Shown: piece after piece, positions 1 through 7,916 of the stretch
Layout: every line of letters begins with the position of its first letter
How positions within the stretch are numbered: position 1 is the first letter of the stretch
Assembly (NCBI GenBank): GCA_966186435.1
Contig: CBIFWW010000030.1
Coordinates: forward strand, 1 to 26,872
Source of the DNA: CBIFWW01 sp966186435
GTDB taxonomy: Bacteria > Pseudomonadota > Gammaproteobacteria > Enterobacterales > Enterobacteriaceae
Reading direction: 5' to 3'
Length of the DNA stretch: 26,872 bases
Made by a program: the position numbers and the translations under genes
Notes under the pieces: model-generated
Told to the model about the DNA's origin: nothing
Database searches by the model: none
What the model saw: the letters and a program-made list of their open reading frames with translations, nothing else

Positions 1-61
1 ATTATAACTATTTCGTAGCAATTGGCAGCTAAATACTGGTCTTATCAGGGAAGATTATCAA

Positions 62-94
62 CCGCCTGGGGGGAATTGGGCTTTTTCCAGGCGG
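62..94 (-). terminator. possible terminator hairpin after msrQ
   Basis: An 8-base perfect inverted repeat (CCGCCTGG at 62-69, CCAGGCGG at 87-94, 17-base loop) lies about 30 bases past the msrQ stop on the leftward transcript. The tract after it is only moderately T-rich (TTGATAATCTT), so this is a weak rho-independent terminator or simply a 3' structure. The rest of 1-124 shows no coding sequence. A TATAAT-like hexamer on the minus strand at 1-6 may belong to a leftward promoter, but its -35 region does not match well. Confidence 0.4.
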
Positions 95-124
95 ATTCTG
101 CGGGGAAGAACACAAGTTTACGGT

Positions 125-724
125 TTAACGGAACCACTGGCGAAACTTTTTATACCTCAGTGCCAGAAGAATCAAGGCAATCGTCGCATAAATGACGGGT
201 AATGGTGAAAGTACCTTCACTGACCAGATATAGTGAAGGGGCACCAGGATCGCTACTAGGTACACCAGATTATGTAGCGTTTGCCAGCGGCGGCCAAGTT
301 TACGCTGTGCTGCCTGATTAGAGGTAAGAGTTAGCGCTAACAGCAGCAGCCAGCTGATCAAACCTATCACCAGATAAGGGCGTTTCACCACTTCCTGGCC
401 CAGAAGTGCCAGATTATTGATCCCTAGTTCTAATAAGGCGTAGCTGGAAAGGTGGATACAGGCCCAGGCAAAACACCACAGCCCCAGTATTCGCCGGGTG
501 CGGATCAGCAGCGGTTGCTTGCCGTAACGGGCCAGCGGTGTCACCACCAGGGTAGCTAGAAGGAGTTTGAGCGCCATTCGCCCGGTAAACTGTTGAATAT
601 CCTTCCCCGGATCGGCACTAAACAATCCCTGATTGACAGAATAAACCAGCCAGAGAAAGGGCAGAAACGCCACCAGATGTAGGATGACCTTTAGCCAAGT
701 GACTTGCTTTGCGGTGATCCTCAC
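125..724 (-). CDS. msrQ: MsrQ, haem-binding membrane subunit of the MsrPQ methionine sulfoxide reductase
   Basis: This 199-residue inner-membrane b-type haem protein passes electrons from the respiratory chain to periplasmic MsrP, which repairs oxidised methionines in envelope proteins. It belongs to the ferric-reductase-like transmembrane family (formerly YedZ). Five to six hydrophobic helices are visible from about residue 10 to 190. His91, His151 and His164 sit in or next to helices where the family carries its haem ligands. The GTG start at 724 directly abuts the TAA of msrP with no spacer, so the two are almost certainly translationally coupled; the length fits the E. coli protein. The reading of function is by family recognition and gene pairing. 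Confidence 0.95.
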   Translation of the reverse strand: MRITAKQVTWLKVILHLVAFLPFLWLVYSVNQGLFSADPGKDIQQFTGRMALKLLLATLVVTPLARYGKQPLLIRTRRILGLWCFAWACIHLSSYALLELGINNLALLGQEVVKRPYLVIGLISWLLLLALTLTSNQAAQRKLGRRWQTLHNLVYLVAILVPLHYIWSVKVLSPLPVIYATIALILLALRYKKFRQWFR

Positions 725-1726
725 TTAGAAATTCTCCTTCAGATTTAGCCCCTGATAAAGATGGGCTACTTCTTCGGCATAGCCATTAAACAGCAAAGTA
801 GGCTGGCGTTTCACATCCAGAATCCCCCCGGAACCAATCACTCGTTCACTGGCCTGTGACCAGCGCGGGTGATCCACATAGGGGTTCACGTTGGCGTAGA
901 AACCATATTCATTAGGTGCGGATAGGTTCCAGGTGGTGGGCGGGCGCTCACGGGTCAATTTAATACTGACAATGGATTTAATCCCTTTAAATCCGTACTT
1001 CCAGGGCACGGTCAGGCGGATCGGTGCCCCGTTTTGCGGTGGCAGTGCTTTACCATAAACTCCGGTGGTGAGCAGTGTTAGAGGGTTCATCGCCTCATCT
1101 ATACGTAAACCTTCCACGTAAGGGTAGTCCAACCCGCCGCCGATAAAGCGGTCTTGCTGCCCCGGCATTTGCTCTGGCCGGAACAATGTTTGAAAAGCCA
1201 CGTATTTAGCATTGCTGGTAGGCTCGACCATTGCCAACAGCTTGTGAAGCGGGAAGCCAATCCACGGCACCACCATTGACCAGGCCTCGACACAACGCAT
1301 CCGATAAATCCGCTGCTCGAGAGGGAATTTGGTGTAGAGATCGTCCCAATCGAGTGTCAGTGGCTTGGCGATCTCGCCACTGATTTTCAGCTGCCAGGGG
1401 TCGGTTTTTAATTGCCCGGCATTGGCTGCCGGATCGGCTTTATCCAGCCCGAATTCATAAAAGTTGTTGTAGCCGGTGACTTTATCTTCCGGGGTGAGCG
1501 GGAGCTTGGCCTGCCATTGGGCTGGCTTTGAGAAATTGAGCGGTTTGCCGGCAGGAGCGGCGGGGCGATTATTACCTTTGAACCAATCCAGCACGTCGGC
1601 ATTGGCCTGGCCTGAAAGGGTGAGGCTGGCGGCGCCGATACCGAGCATCTGTAACACGCGGCGGCGCTGCATATTAAAAACTGACTCTGCTGTAACGTCT
1701 GCTTCAGTAAGTTTGGATGATTTCAT
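725..1726 (-). CDS. msrP: MsrP, periplasmic molybdoenzyme methionine sulfoxide reductase catalytic subunit
   Basis: MsrP reduces both diastereomers of methionine sulfoxide in periplasmic proteins, using electrons from MsrQ. It belongs to the sulfite-oxidase-fold molybdopterin family (formerly YedY). The N-terminus carries a Tat signal: arginines at 21-23, then a hydrophobic stretch and a likely cleavage after ANA near residue 43. Cys145 in the RMRCVEAWSM segment is the expected molybdenum ligand. I chose the ATG at 1726 (333 residues) because GGAG lies six bases upstream and the family begins just before a (T)EADVTAESVF segment. An in-frame ATG at 1756 has no ribosome binding site. The gene is 76 bases downstream of acuI on the same strand, so the two could be cotranscribed. 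In E. coli msrPQ instead follows hiuH under HprRS control. Confidence 0.96.
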   Translation of the reverse strand: MKSSKLTEADVTAESVFNMQRRRVLQMLGIGAASLTLSGQANADVLDWFKGNNRPAAPAGKPLNFSKPAQWQAKLPLTPEDKVTGYNNFYEFGLDKADPAANAGQLKTDPWQLKISGEIAKPLTLDWDDLYTKFPLEQRIYRMRCVEAWSMVVPWIGFPLHKLLAMVEPTSNAKYVAFQTLFRPEQMPGQQDRFIGGGLDYPYVEGLRIDEAMNPLTLLTTGVYGKALPPQNGAPIRLTVPWKYGFKGIKSIVSIKLTRERPPTTWNLSAPNEYGFYANVNPYVDHPRWSQASERVIGSGGILDVKRQPTLLFNGYAEEVAHLYQGLNLKENF

Positions 1727-1728
1727 AA

Positions 1729-1767
1729 CCGTCTCCGCGATGTTTTTTCTAATCATGGCGGAGACGG
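1729..1767 (-). promoter_or_regulatory. hairpin sequestering the msrP ribosome binding site
   Basis: A perfect 10-base inverted repeat (CCGTCTCCGC at 1729-1738, GCGGAGACGG at 1758-1767, 19-base loop) lies just before the msrP start. On the leftward mRNA the 3' arm contains the GGAG ribosome binding site, so the folded form would block initiation. Neither side has a T tract, which argues against a terminator. A role in translational control is inferred, not shown. Confidence 0.5.
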
Positions 1768-1802
1768 GGAGTTAACGCGAATATGTCACAGAAATTTGAA
1801 GA

Positions 1803-2777
1803 TTAACCTAACTTCACCAGGGTACGGCCCTGGATGTTATTGGTCATGAAGGCATTGGCGTATTCCGGGGCTTTATCTAGCGAAATTTCAGTGGCGGCTT
1901 GTTGATAGAAACTGTGTGGCAGATCCTTAACCAGACGTTCCCATGCTGCCAGACGGCGTGCCGCCGGGGTATACACTGAATCCACACCCTGCAAACGGAC
2001 ATTACGCAGAATAAATGGCATCACGGTGGTTGGCAGGCTGTAGCCCCCGGCCAGACCACAGGCAGCCACGCAACCGTTGTAGTCCATCTGAGCCAACACT
2101 TTAGCCAGAACTTTATCGCCTGCGGTATCAATGGCACCGGCCCACAGTTGTTTCTCCAATGGACGGGTTTCAGCAAACGCATCGCGGGCCAGAATGCGCT
2201 GGGCGCCAAGCCCGCGTAAATAGTCGTGGGTGCTTTCACGGCCACTAACGGCGGCCACCTGATAACCCAGCTTGTGCAACAGAGCAACAGCGGCACTGCC
2301 CACGCCACCGCTGGCACCGGTCACCAGGATTTCACCACTTTGCGGAGTAATCCCGGCGTCTTCCAGCGCCATCACGCACAGCATGGCGGTAAAGCCCGCA
2401 GTACCAATGATCATCGCCTGGCGGCCATCCAGCCCCTGTGGCAAGGGTACTAACCAGTCACCCTTTACTTTGGCAACGGTTGCCAGCCCACCCCAATGGT
2501 TTTCGCCCACGCCCCAACCGGTTAGCACTACGGCCTGGCCTGGCGTAAAGCGCGGGTCGGCACTGGTACGAACATGCCCGGCGAAATCAATCCCCGGCAC
2601 CATAGGGAATTGACGAATGATTTTCCCCGTCCCTGTGATAGCGAGCGCATCTTTGTAGTTGAGGCTCGACCAATCAACATCGACAACCACATCGCCTTCC
2701 GGCAGCTGGATTTCATCAATGGTTTTTACTTCAGCGAGGGTTTTGCCATCCTGCTGTTCAAGGATCAGTGCCTGCAT
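1803..2777 (-). CDS. acuI: AcuI/YhdH, NADPH-dependent acryloyl-CoA reductase-type oxidoreductase
   Basis: This zinc-free medium-chain dehydrogenase/reductase (quinone oxidoreductase-like) has 324 residues, as in the E. coli protein. Family members reduce the toxic electrophile acryloyl-CoA to propionyl-CoA with NADPH in the cytoplasm. The nucleotide-binding loop TGASGGVGS is at about 153-161, followed by AVSGRES near 176-182, where the NADPH 2'-phosphate is usually bound. A longer frame reaches 2903, but the ATG at 2777 has a strong AGGAG six to seven bases upstream and matches the family N-terminus MQAL. The gene heads a leftward set with msrP and msrQ and is divergent from csrD. Orthology is clear; the physiological substrate in this organism is inferred. 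Confidence 0.94.
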   Translation of the reverse strand: MQALILEQQDGKTLAEVKTIDEIQLPEGDVVVDVDWSSLNYKDALAITGTGKIIRQFPMVPGIDFAGHVRTSADPRFTPGQAVVLTGWGVGENHWGGLATVAKVKGDWLVPLPQGLDGRQAMIIGTAGFTAMLCVMALEDAGITPQSGEILVTGASGGVGSAAVALLHKLGYQVAAVSGRESTHDYLRGLGAQRILARDAFAETRPLEKQLWAGAIDTAGDKVLAKVLAQMDYNGCVAACGLAGGYSLPTTVMPFILRNVRLQGVDSVYTPAARRLAAWERLVKDLPHSFYQQAATEISLDKAPEYANAFMTNNIQGRTLVKLG

Positions 2778-2813
2778 AGAGGACTCCTGTTTGCGGCTTA
2801 ATGAGAAAATGTT

Positions 2814-2836
2814 CAGGAAGACTATACTTCTTCCTG
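2814..2836 (-). promoter_or_regulatory. possible acuI promoter with overlapping inverted repeat
   Basis: A 7-base inverted repeat (CAGGAAG at 2814-2820, CTTCCTG at 2830-2836) with a 9-base centre lies 36 bases upstream of the acuI start. On the minus strand the centre carries TATAGT (2826 to 2821), a good -10 hexamer, but no good -35 is visible at normal spacing. A repressor operator over the promoter is one reading. The rest of the 219-base acuI-csrD gap shows no gene. Confidence 0.3.
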
Positions 2837-2996
2837 GTGGTATTCCCAGATTTAATGCCAGAAATCCCTGATAATCGGTGGCGGCTTTGGTACTATTCAT
2901 CAATTATTTTGTATGGAAGTTAGTGCTCACTTCACATGCGTGGCAACTGGGCTAGCCTTGATGTTGTCCTAATTAAATAGCGGAGTTAACTCAGGG

Positions 2997-4937
2997 ATGC
3001 GTTTAACGACGAAGTTTTCGGCTTTTTTTGCCCTGCTGACGGGGCTGGCTATTTTGGTCACCCTGATGGGGGCCGCATTAAGCTTTTATATTGCTATAGA
3101 ACATAAAGTCGCGAGCCGAGTAAAAGTGGTTGCGACGCTGATCGATAACGAATTACTGCTCAAACCCCCCACCCAGTTACAACCTCAATTAAAAGCCCTA
3201 ATGGTACCGGTGGACATTATCCATCTGGAGATTTGGTCAGACGATAAAATTCTATTCAGTCAGGTCAATGATTTAGGTTATCACCCTGCTGGGGTGAACC
3301 CGCGTGCGCGCAGCATGGCGGTGCCATTGGTCAAACATCCGGGTATGACGGTCACCCTTACCTGGCTAGACCCAATAGCAAATTACTATCGTTCTATAGC
3401 CAGTACCGCTCCCCTCAGTGGAGGCATCGTCTTTATGGTGTTAATGGTATTAGCCTCTATTCACTGGGTGAAGCGCCAATTGAAAGGCCAGGAGCTATTG
3501 GAAAAGCGAGCGCTGGATATTCTTAACGGCAGCCGGGGCACAGCAGCCCATGGCAATAATCAAGAGTGGCCGCTGCGTACCAGCCGGGCCATGGATTTGC
3601 TGCTCGATGAATTGCAGGAAGCTGGTGAACGCCGCAGCCGGGTTGATACCTTGATCCGCGCCTATGCTGCCCAGGATGCCAGGACGGGATTGCACAACCG
3701 TATGTTCTTCGATAATCAGCTGGCAACTTTATTAGAAGATGGTGAACGGGTTGGGGCCTATGGGGTGGTGATGTTGGTGCGGCTGCCAGAGTTCGATACC
3801 TTATACGATACCTGGGGCACCGGCCCGGTGGATGATTTCCAGGCTAATCTTACCAATCTGCTGGTGACCTTTGTTTCCCGCTATCCCGGCGCGTTGTTGG
3901 CCCGCTACTACCGTAACGACGTGGCCATCCTGCTCCCTCATCGCACCCTGAAAGAAGCCGACAGCATTGCCAGCCAACTGCTCAAGGCGCTGGATACGCT
4001 GCCCTCTACCCGTATGCTTTCCGATGACGACATTATGCATATTGGCATCTGCACCTGGCGCAGTGGTCAGTCGGTGGATCAGGTAATGGATCACGCCAGT
4101 GAGGCCACCCGTAATGCGGAGCTTCAGGGGGGCAATAGCTGGGCGGTTTACGATAACAATATGCCGGAGAAAGGCAGGGGCAATGTGCGTTGGCGTACTA
4201 TGATTGAACAGGCGCTGGCGCGGGGCGGCCCGCGTTTCTATCAAAAGCCCGCCATACTGCATGATGGAATGGTGCATCACCGGGAGATCCTGTGTCGCAT
4301 TCCTGACGGCGATCAGGAAGTCATTGCGGCTGAGTACCTGCCCATGGTGCAACAATTTGGTTTATCCGAAAAATACGATCGCCAGGTGATCGTCCGGCTG
4401 ATTCCCATGCTGGCCCTGTGGCCTGAAGAAACCTTCGCCATCCCGGTGAGCGTTGAGTCTCTGTGCCAAAGCCGGTTCCAGCGCTGGCTGCGTGACGTCA
4501 TTATGGAATGTGATAAATCCACCCGTAATCGAATTCTTTTTGAACTAGATGAGGCGGGTGTATGTCAACATAGCGACCAGTTGCAACGGATTGTAAAACT
4601 GATCAAAGCTTTGGGTGCCAGAGTGGCGGTGAACCAGGCGGGATTGACGGTGGTGAGTACCGCTTACATCGGCCAACTGGAGGTTGAGTTAATTAAACTT
4701 CACGCAGGGTTGGTACGAAACATCGATAAACGCATGGAAAATCTGCTTTTCGTGCAGAGTTTGGTGGAAGCGTGTAATAACACCGAGACGCAGGTTTTTG
4801 CCTCAGGGGTGCGATCCCGTCGCGAGTGGCAGTCACTCATGGACCGTGGGGTAATAGGCGCTCAGGGGGATTTTATCGCCTCATCTCAAGCGCTGGACAT
4901 TAAAGTTAAAAAATATTCGCAAAGATACTCGGTTTGA
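2997..4937 (+). CDS. csrD: CsrD, degenerate GGDEF/EAL regulator of CsrB/CsrC turnover
   Basis: CsrD is an inner-membrane protein that makes the small RNAs CsrB and CsrC susceptible to RNase E, thereby raising free CsrA. It has 646 residues, the same as E. coli CsrD. Two membrane segments at about 8-31 and 139-157 bracket a periplasmic region. A coiled HAMP-like stretch follows, then a GGDEF-type domain (about 225-390) and an EAL-type domain (about 400-640). Both signatures are degenerate: the GGDEF position reads YRNDV (305-309) and the EAL position reads EIL (430-432). This agrees with the family being enzymatically inactive on cyclic di-GMP. The ATG at 2997 gives the family N-terminus MRLTTKFSAF. 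It is followed by the mre cluster, as in E. coli. Confidence 0.95.
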   Translation: MRLTTKFSAFFALLTGLAILVTLMGAALSFYIAIEHKVASRVKVVATLIDNELLLKPPTQLQPQLKALMVPVDIIHLEIWSDDKILFSQVNDLGYHPAGVNPRARSMAVPLVKHPGMTVTLTWLDPIANYYRSIASTAPLSGGIVFMVLMVLASIHWVKRQLKGQELLEKRALDILNGSRGTAAHGNNQEWPLRTSRAMDLLLDELQEAGERRSRVDTLIRAYAAQDARTGLHNRMFFDNQLATLLEDGERVGAYGVVMLVRLPEFDTLYDTWGTGPVDDFQANLTNLLVTFVSRYPGALLARYYRNDVAILLPHRTLKEADSIASQLLKALDTLPSTRMLSDDDIMHIGICTWRSGQSVDQVMDHASEATRNAELQGGNSWAVYDNNMPEKGRGNVRWRTMIEQALARGGPRFYQKPAILHDGMVHHREILCRIPDGDQEVIAAEYLPMVQQFGLSEKYDRQVIVRLIPMLALWPEETFAIPVSVESLCQSRFQRWLRDVIMECDKSTRNRILFELDEAGVCQHSDQLQRIVKLIKALGARVAVNQAGLTVVSTAYIGQLEVELIKLHAGLVRNIDKRMENLLFVQSLVEACNNTETQVFASGVRSRREWQSLMDRGVIGAQGDFIASSQALDIKVKKYSQRYSV

Positions 4938-5238
4938 CCTGCCGTTTACTTTGTTTTCACGTAGAATATTGGCCGCTGCATCTGATGGGGACGATATGTC
5001 TGCCTTCAGATTTGTCGCAGTACAAACATGACAACTCGTTTTATCAATTGGTTATATTAAGTTCTCCCCTAAGTGTGGTGGCCAGGAAGGCAGAGGGTGA
5101 ACGGTGAATGTAACAGCTGAAACGAGTTGCACTATTTTTCACCGAAGCAGAACATTTTTGCGCCTTGTCCCTGCATCGTGTGGTTGGTAAAGTAAGCGGA
5201 ATTTTTCTCCGCCCCAGCTTTCAGGATTATCCCTCAGT
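4938..5238 (+). promoter_or_regulatory. mreB upstream region with candidate promoter
   Basis: These 301 bases between csrD and mreB hold no convincing coding sequence or strong terminator hairpin. A possible sigma-70 promoter is ATGACA at 5028-5033 with TTATAT at 5052-5057 (18-base spacer), which would give an mreB leader of roughly 175 bases. Other weaker hexamers are present (TAGAAT at 4962-4967), so the true start site cannot be fixed from sequence. The ribosome binding site of mreB is poor. Confidence 0.3.
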
Positions 5239-6282
5239 ATGTTGAAAAAATTTCGTGGCATGTTTTCCAATGACCTGTCCATTGACCTGGGTACTGCGAA
5301 TACCCTTATCTATGTAAAAGGACAAGGCATCGTACTGAATGAGCCGTCTGTTGTGGCCATTCGCCAGGACCGTGCCGGTTCTCCGAAGAGCGTTGCAGCC
5401 GTAGGCCACGACGCCAAACAGATGCTTGGTCGTACCCCAGGTAACATCGCGGCTATCCGTCCAATGAAAGACGGCGTTATCGCTGACTTCTTCGTGACCG
5501 AGAAAATGCTGCAACACTTCATCAAGCAGGTTCACAGCAATAGCTTCATGCGCCCAAGCCCGCGCGTGCTGGTGTGCGTACCGGTTGGTGCGACCCAGGT
5601 TGAACGTCGTGCAATCCGTGAATCTGCACAGGGCGCTGGCGCTCGTGAAGTCTTCCTGATTGAAGAGCCTATGGCTGCGGCAATCGGTGCCGGCCTGCCG
5701 GTTTCCGAAGCAACTGGTTCCATGGTAGTGGATATCGGTGGTGGTACGACTGAAGTTGCCGTTATCTCCCTGAATGGCGTGGTTTACTCCTCTTCTGTTC
5801 GTATCGGTGGCGATCGCTTTGATGAAGCTATTATTAATTATGTGCGTCGTAACTACGGCTCGCTGATTGGTGAAGCAACCGCAGAACGTATCAAGCATGA
5901 AATCGGCTCCGCTTACCCGGGCGACGAAGTTCGCGAAATCGAAGTTCGCGGTCGTAACCTGGCTGAGGGCGTTCCACGTGGCTTCACGCTGAACTCCAAT
6001 GAAATTCTGGAAGCGCTGCAAGAGCCACTGACCGGTATCGTCAGTGCCGTGATGGTTGCACTGGAACAGTGCCCGCCAGAACTGGCATCCGATATTTCCG
6101 AGCGTGGGATGGTTCTGACCGGTGGTGGTGCGCTGCTGCGTAACCTCGACCGTCTGTTAATGGAAGAAACCGGTATTCCGGTTGTAGTTGCAGAAGATCC
6201 ATTGACTTGCGTAGCCCGTGGCGGCGGCAAGGCGTTGGAGATGATCGACATGCATGGCGGCGACTTGTTCAGCGAAGAGTAA
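5239..6282 (+). CDS. mreB: MreB, actin-like rod-shape protein
   Basis: MreB polymerises on the inner face of the cytoplasmic membrane and organises the Rod (elongasome) complex that inserts peptidoglycan along the cell length. The 347-residue protein is essentially the E. coli sequence. Actin-fold nucleotide motifs are present: DLGTANT at 16-22, the IEEP loop near 141-144 and DIGGGT at 165-170. The N-terminal [10 protein letters not shown] forms the amphipathic membrane-binding helix of Gram-negative MreB. The ATG at 5239 fixes this N-terminus. mreC and mreD follow on the same strand after a short gap with a stem-loop. Such strong conservation and the absence of any lesion indicate a functional gene. 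Confidence 0.99.
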
Positions 6283-6293
6283 CAGCCGCAGGT

Positions 6294-6314
6294 AGGGGTG
6301 GCAGTGCCACCCCT
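6294..6314 (+). promoter_or_regulatory. stem-loop between mreB and mreC
   Basis: A perfect 9-base GC-rich stem (AGGGGTGGC at 6294-6302, GCCACCCCT at 6306-6314) with loop AGT lies 11 bases past the mreB stop. It is followed by TCTTGT, which is not a full T tract. It could act as a partial terminator or as an mRNA 3'-end stabiliser that lowers mreCD relative to mreB. Confidence 0.6.
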
Positions 6315-6343
6315 TCTTGTAGGCCTCGGAATACGCATAGCCT

Positions 6344-7420
6344 ATGAAGCCAATTTTTAGCCGTGGCCCGTCGCTGCAGATCCGCCTGATCCTGGCGGTT
6401 TTGATAGCACTTGGTGTCATCATCGCTGACAGCCGCCTGGGTACGTTTAGCCAAATCCGAACGTACATGGATACTGCCGTCAGCCCTTTCTATTTTGTGA
6501 GTAATGGCCCGCGGGCTTTACTCGACAACATTTCACAAACCTTCGCTTCACGCGATCAGCTCGAATTAGAAAACCGTGCGTTACATCAGGAACTGCTGCT
6601 GAAAAACAGTCAGCTGCTGATGCTTGGTCAATACAAGCAGGAAAACGCGCGTCTGCGTGAGCTACTCGGCTCACCGCTACGTCAGGACGAGCAGAAAATG
6701 GTGACCCAGGTGATTTCAACTGTAAACGATCCTTACAGTGACCAAGTGGTCATTGATAAAGGTAGCGTGAACGGTGTTTATGAAGGCCAGCCAGTCATCA
6801 GTGACAAAGGCGTGGTCGGGCAGGTTGTCGCCGTTGCTAAACTCACCAGCCGGGTGCTGCTGATTTGCGATGCCACCCACGCATTGCCAATCCAGGTTCT
6901 GCGCAATGACATTCGTGTGATTGCCGCCGGTACCGGTTGTACTGACGACTTGCAGCTGGAGCACCTGCCAGCCAACACCGATATCAGAGTGGGCGATGTG
7001 CTGGTAACTTCGGGCCTGGGTGGGCGTTTCCCTGAGGGCTACCCGGTCGGCGTGGTTTCTTCGGTAAAACTTGATACTCAGCGGGCTTACACCGTGATCC
7101 AGGCTCGCCCAACGGCAGGGCTACAGCGTTTACGTTATCTGCTGCTGCTGTGGGGCGCTGACCGCAATGGTGAAAACCCAATGACCCCGGAAGAGGTTCA
7201 TCGTGTCGCCAATGAACGCCTGATGCAGATGATGCCACAAGTGTTGCCGGCACCGGATGCCACAATGGGGCCGCCTGCACCTCAGACCATGACGCCACCG
7301 GCACCTGCTACTGGTGTGATGACTACACCGGCAGCTAGCAGCGCTAACTCACAAGCTGGCGCATCTGCTGCACCTGCTACTTCCACGGGCGCCCCTGCGG
7401 CCGCCCAGAGGAGGCATTAG
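6344..7420 (+). CDS. mreC: MreC, rod-shape scaffold protein
   Basis: MreC is a bitopic inner-membrane protein whose periplasmic part activates PBP2-RodA and links them to MreB. It has 358 residues. A membrane segment at about 13-29 is followed by a coiled-coil region (about 65-110) and the beta-rich MreC domain to about residue 275. The last 70 residues are low-complexity and rich in proline, alanine and threonine; this tail is variable among enterobacteria, and the E. coli protein is slightly longer. The ATG at 6344 gives a family-like N-terminus (RGPS then LQIRLILAV). The stop TAG overlaps the mreD start by one base. Confidence 0.97.
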   Translation: MKPIFSRGPSLQIRLILAVLIALGVIIADSRLGTFSQIRTYMDTAVSPFYFVSNGPRALLDNISQTFASRDQLELENRALHQELLLKNSQLLMLGQYKQENARLRELLGSPLRQDEQKMVTQVISTVNDPYSDQVVIDKGSVNGVYEGQPVISDKGVVGQVVAVAKLTSRVLLICDATHALPIQVLRNDIRVIAAGTGCTDDLQLEHLPANTDIRVGDVLVTSGLGGRFPEGYPVGVVSSVKLDTQRAYTVIQARPTAGLQRLRYLLLLWGADRNGENPMTPEEVHRVANERLMQMMPQVLPAPDATMGPPAPQTMTPPAPATGVMTTPAASSANSQAGASAAPATSTGAPAAAQRRH

Positions 7421-7908
7421 TGGCGAGTTATCGTAGTCAGGGGCTTTGGGTAGTCTGGCTGTCGTTTCTGGTTGCTCTGTTATTGCAAGTAATGCCCTGG
7501 CCGGATCAATTAATGATGTTCCGGCCAAACTGGGTATTACTGATCCTTATCTACTGGATCCTGGCGCTACCCCATAGGATTAACGTGGGGACTGGATTGC
7601 TAATGGGGGCGATCCTCGATCTTATCAGCGGTTCCGTCCTCGGCGTTCGCGCACTCTCCCTGTGTATCGTAGCCTATCTAGTGGCACTGAAATGCCAGCT
7701 GTTCCGTAACCTGGCCCTGTGGCAACAGGCACTGGTGGTGCTGCTACTTTCGCTGGCTGCCGATATCATTGTTTTCTGGTCAGAATTTTTAGTGATCAAC
7801 GTCTCTTTCCGTCCGGAAGTATTCTGGAGTAGTGTAGTGAACGGGGTTCTCTGGCCGTGGATATTCCTGTTGATGCGTAAAATCCGTCAACAGTTTGCCG
7901 TTCAATAA
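7420..7908 (+). CDS. mreD: MreD, rod-shape inner-membrane protein
   Basis: MreD is a small polytopic membrane protein of the elongasome. It associates with MreC and is needed for rod shape. The 162-residue length equals that of E. coli MreD, with five to six hydrophobic segments and a conserved C-terminus (MRKIRQQFAVQ). The GTG start at 7420 shares its first base with the mreC stop (TAGTG) and is preceded by a strong AGGAGG at about 7409-7414, so translational coupling to mreC is expected. maf follows after eight bases. Confidence 0.97.
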   Translation: MASYRSQGLWVVWLSFLVALLLQVMPWPDQLMMFRPNWVLLILIYWILALPHRINVGTGLLMGAILDLISGSVLGVRALSLCIVAYLVALKCQLFRNLALWQQALVVLLLSLAADIIVFWSEFLVINVSFRPEVFWSSVVNGVLWPWIFLLMRKIRQQFAVQ

Positions 7909-7916
7909 GGTTTTCC

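Noticed and set aside
1726..1756. The longer msrP start at 1756
   Set aside because: It has no ribosome binding site and adds ten residues before the conserved N-terminus, whereas the ATG at 1726 has GGAG six bases upstream.
3801..4355. A 184-codon open frame antisense to csrD
   Set aside because: It lies wholly inside csrD, has no promoter or ribosome binding site that I can see, and its composition is that of a reverse-frame shadow.
5227..6021. A 264-codon open frame antisense to mreB
   Set aside because: It mirrors the strongly conserved mreB coding strand with its biased codon use, and the protein has no recognisable domain; long antisense frames are a common by-product of such codon bias.
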